From positions 1 through 6,739 of the forward strand of contig JAKBBS010000178.1 of the NCBI GenBank assembly GCA_021808425.1: DNA of 6,739 nt, read 5' to 3'. A program made the position numbers and the translations under genes. Under the pieces are notes generated by a model. It saw only the letters and a list, made by a program, of their open reading frames with translations. It ran no database searches and was not told the origin of the DNA. Of this stretch, positions 5,836 to 6,739 are shown one piece after another. This DNA is from Actinomycetes bacterium. Its GTDB lineage: Bacteria; Actinomycetota; Acidimicrobiia; Acidimicrobiales; Palsa-688. Position 1 is the first letter of the stretch. Every line of letters starts with the position of its first letter.

Positions 5836-6739
5836 GTGACCGAAGTTGCTTACGGAGGTCCCGCCTCCGACGCCGTCCAAGTCCATCTCAACGCCGTAGC
5901 GGAGAGGGGAGGCGAGCTGGCGTTCTCGAGCCCGTCGAAGCGGTTGCGCTACGACACGTCGCGCTTCAAAGGGGCGACGGGCCGGAACTGGTACGAGATA
6001 GACCCGTCGCTGCAGTTCCTCATGGCGATGCACCTAGAGCCGTCCGAGCTGGCGTGGGCGACGCCGCAGCTAAAGCGCGTCGGGGCGCTCATGGGAGGGC
6101 CGGTGTCGGAGTACGCGGAGCGGACCGACCGGGCGCCGGCGTACCTGGAGAGATACGACCGTTGGGGCCATGAGACCGCGGAGGTGATCCTCCCGGAAAG
6201 TTTCGTCGCCTCGCAGGCGGCGGTGCTCGCCGACAACCTGAGCTCCCCGGCGTTCGCCGCCCAAGCAAGGCAGGCGGGGGTCAACCCGGCGCCGCTCGCC
6301 GCCGCGTGGAGCTACCTCCTCGACCAGGCGGACATCGGCATGACGTGCGCTTTGGGGACCGGCGGGGACATGGTCATCAAGATGGCCGAGTCGTTCGCCC
6401 CGCCCGACGTGCTCGCCAGGGTGCGGGAACTGTTCGCCGGCGGGGACAACTCGGGGGCGGCGGGGCAGATGTTTACCGAACGCGCCGGGGGATCGGACCT
6501 AGGGGCATTGGAGACCACAGCGACCCACGTGTCGGGCGACACGTGGCGCCTCGACGGGATCAAGTGGTTCGTCTCGAACGTGCACGCCTCGGCGTTCGTC
6601 GCCTTGGCGAAAATAGAAGGCGGCGTCGACGGGGTGCGGGGTGTGATGCCGTTCCTGGTCCTCTCCGAGCGTCGCGATGGGAGCCGCAACGGGATACGTA
6701 TCCGCAGGCTCAAGGACAAGCTCGGGACCAAGTCGGTGC
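5836..6739 (+). CDS. Acyl-CoA dehydrogenase family protein, AidB-like (3' end outside window)
   Basis: About 301 codons are present and the gene is cut by the window end. Acyl-CoA dehydrogenases use FAD to introduce a double bond into acyl-CoA thioesters. The N-terminal helical part contains NWYEIDPSLQFLM (about residues 54-66), and the stretch around RVGALMGGPVSEYAERTD resembles AidB-type members more than the short/medium-chain enzymes. The middle beta-domain has the FAD/substrate signature TERAGGSDLG (214-223), followed by WRLDGIKWFVSN (237-248), both hallmark segments. The sequence stops at RLKDKLGTKSV, just before the C-terminal helical domain that would show the catalytic base, so activity cannot be verified. 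AidB-like proteins include both true dehydrogenases and alkylation-response proteins. The start is GTG 5836; an in-frame GTG at 5818 would add six residues but has no better ribosome binding site. It is divergent from the S9 peptidase, 35 bp apart. Confidence 0.92.
   Translation, partial: MTEVAYGGPASDAVQVHLNAVAERGGELAFSSPSKRLRYDTSRFKGATGRNWYEIDPSLQFLMAMHLEPSELAWATPQLKRVGALMGGPVSEYAERTDRAPAYLERYDRWGHETAEVILPESFVASQAAVLADNLSSPAFAAQARQAGVNPAPLAAAWSYLLDQADIGMTCALGTGGDMVIKMAESFAPPDVLARVRELFAGGDNSGAAGQMFTERAGGSDLGALETTATHVSGDTWRLDGIKWFVSNVHASAFVALAKIEGGVDGVRGVMPFLVLSERRDGSRNGIRIRRLKDKLGTKSV

Noticed and set aside
6312..6731. 139-codon open frame on the - strand at the right edge
   Set aside because: The Ser/Pro/Arg-rich translation has no motif, and the + strand here encodes the TERAGGSD flavin signature of the dehydrogenase.
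1..6739. New defence, secretion or mobile system
   Set aside because: Every substantial stretch is explained by recognisable metabolic or cell-envelope genes; there are no transposase, integrase, nuclease or toxin motifs and no direct repeats at gene borders.

Overview
This is a GC-rich (by eye well over 60%), densely coding bacterial segment. GTG starts, strong G/C third-position bias, a class A penicillin-binding protein with a Pro/Thr/Gly-rich tail, a small P450-type ferredoxin and an AidB-like acyl-CoA dehydrogenase together suggest an actinobacterium. Acidimicrobiia or a related lineage is my inference; nothing in the window fixes the taxon. I see no RNA gene, mobile element, CRISPR array, prophage gene or compositional break.

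Layout. On the + strand, four genes run in one direction with short gaps: a bifunctional peptidoglycan synthase (9-2258), a coiled-coil/zinc-ribbon protein of the DUF164/CdsZ type (about 2266-3015), a histidine-phosphatase-family enzyme (3026-3604) and a 3Fe-4S ferredoxin (3655-3846). The first three are separated by only 7 and 10 nt and look like an operon. The ferredoxin follows after 50 nt with its own strong ribosome binding site.

On the - strand, a full-length S9-family serine peptidase (5800 down to 3830) meets the ferredoxin tail to tail, with a 17-nt overlap that contains a perfect 12-bp palindrome. Its start lies 35 bp from the start of a divergent acyl-CoA dehydrogenase (from 5836), which runs off the end of the window. 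Neither divergent gene has a well-placed Shine-Dalgarno sequence. Each has a TAnnnT hexamer 6-8 nt before the start codon, which suggests leaderless transcripts.

The functions are mostly housekeeping: cell-wall assembly, a zinc-ribbon protein usually found beside a phosphatase/RNase H gene, electron transfer, peptide degradation and acyl-CoA oxidation. I found no convincing new defence, secretion or mobile system. The observations worth checking are the gene order around the zinc-ribbon protein, the ferredoxin without a visible P450, the compact divergent and convergent junctions, and a cysteine pair in the transpeptidase domain.
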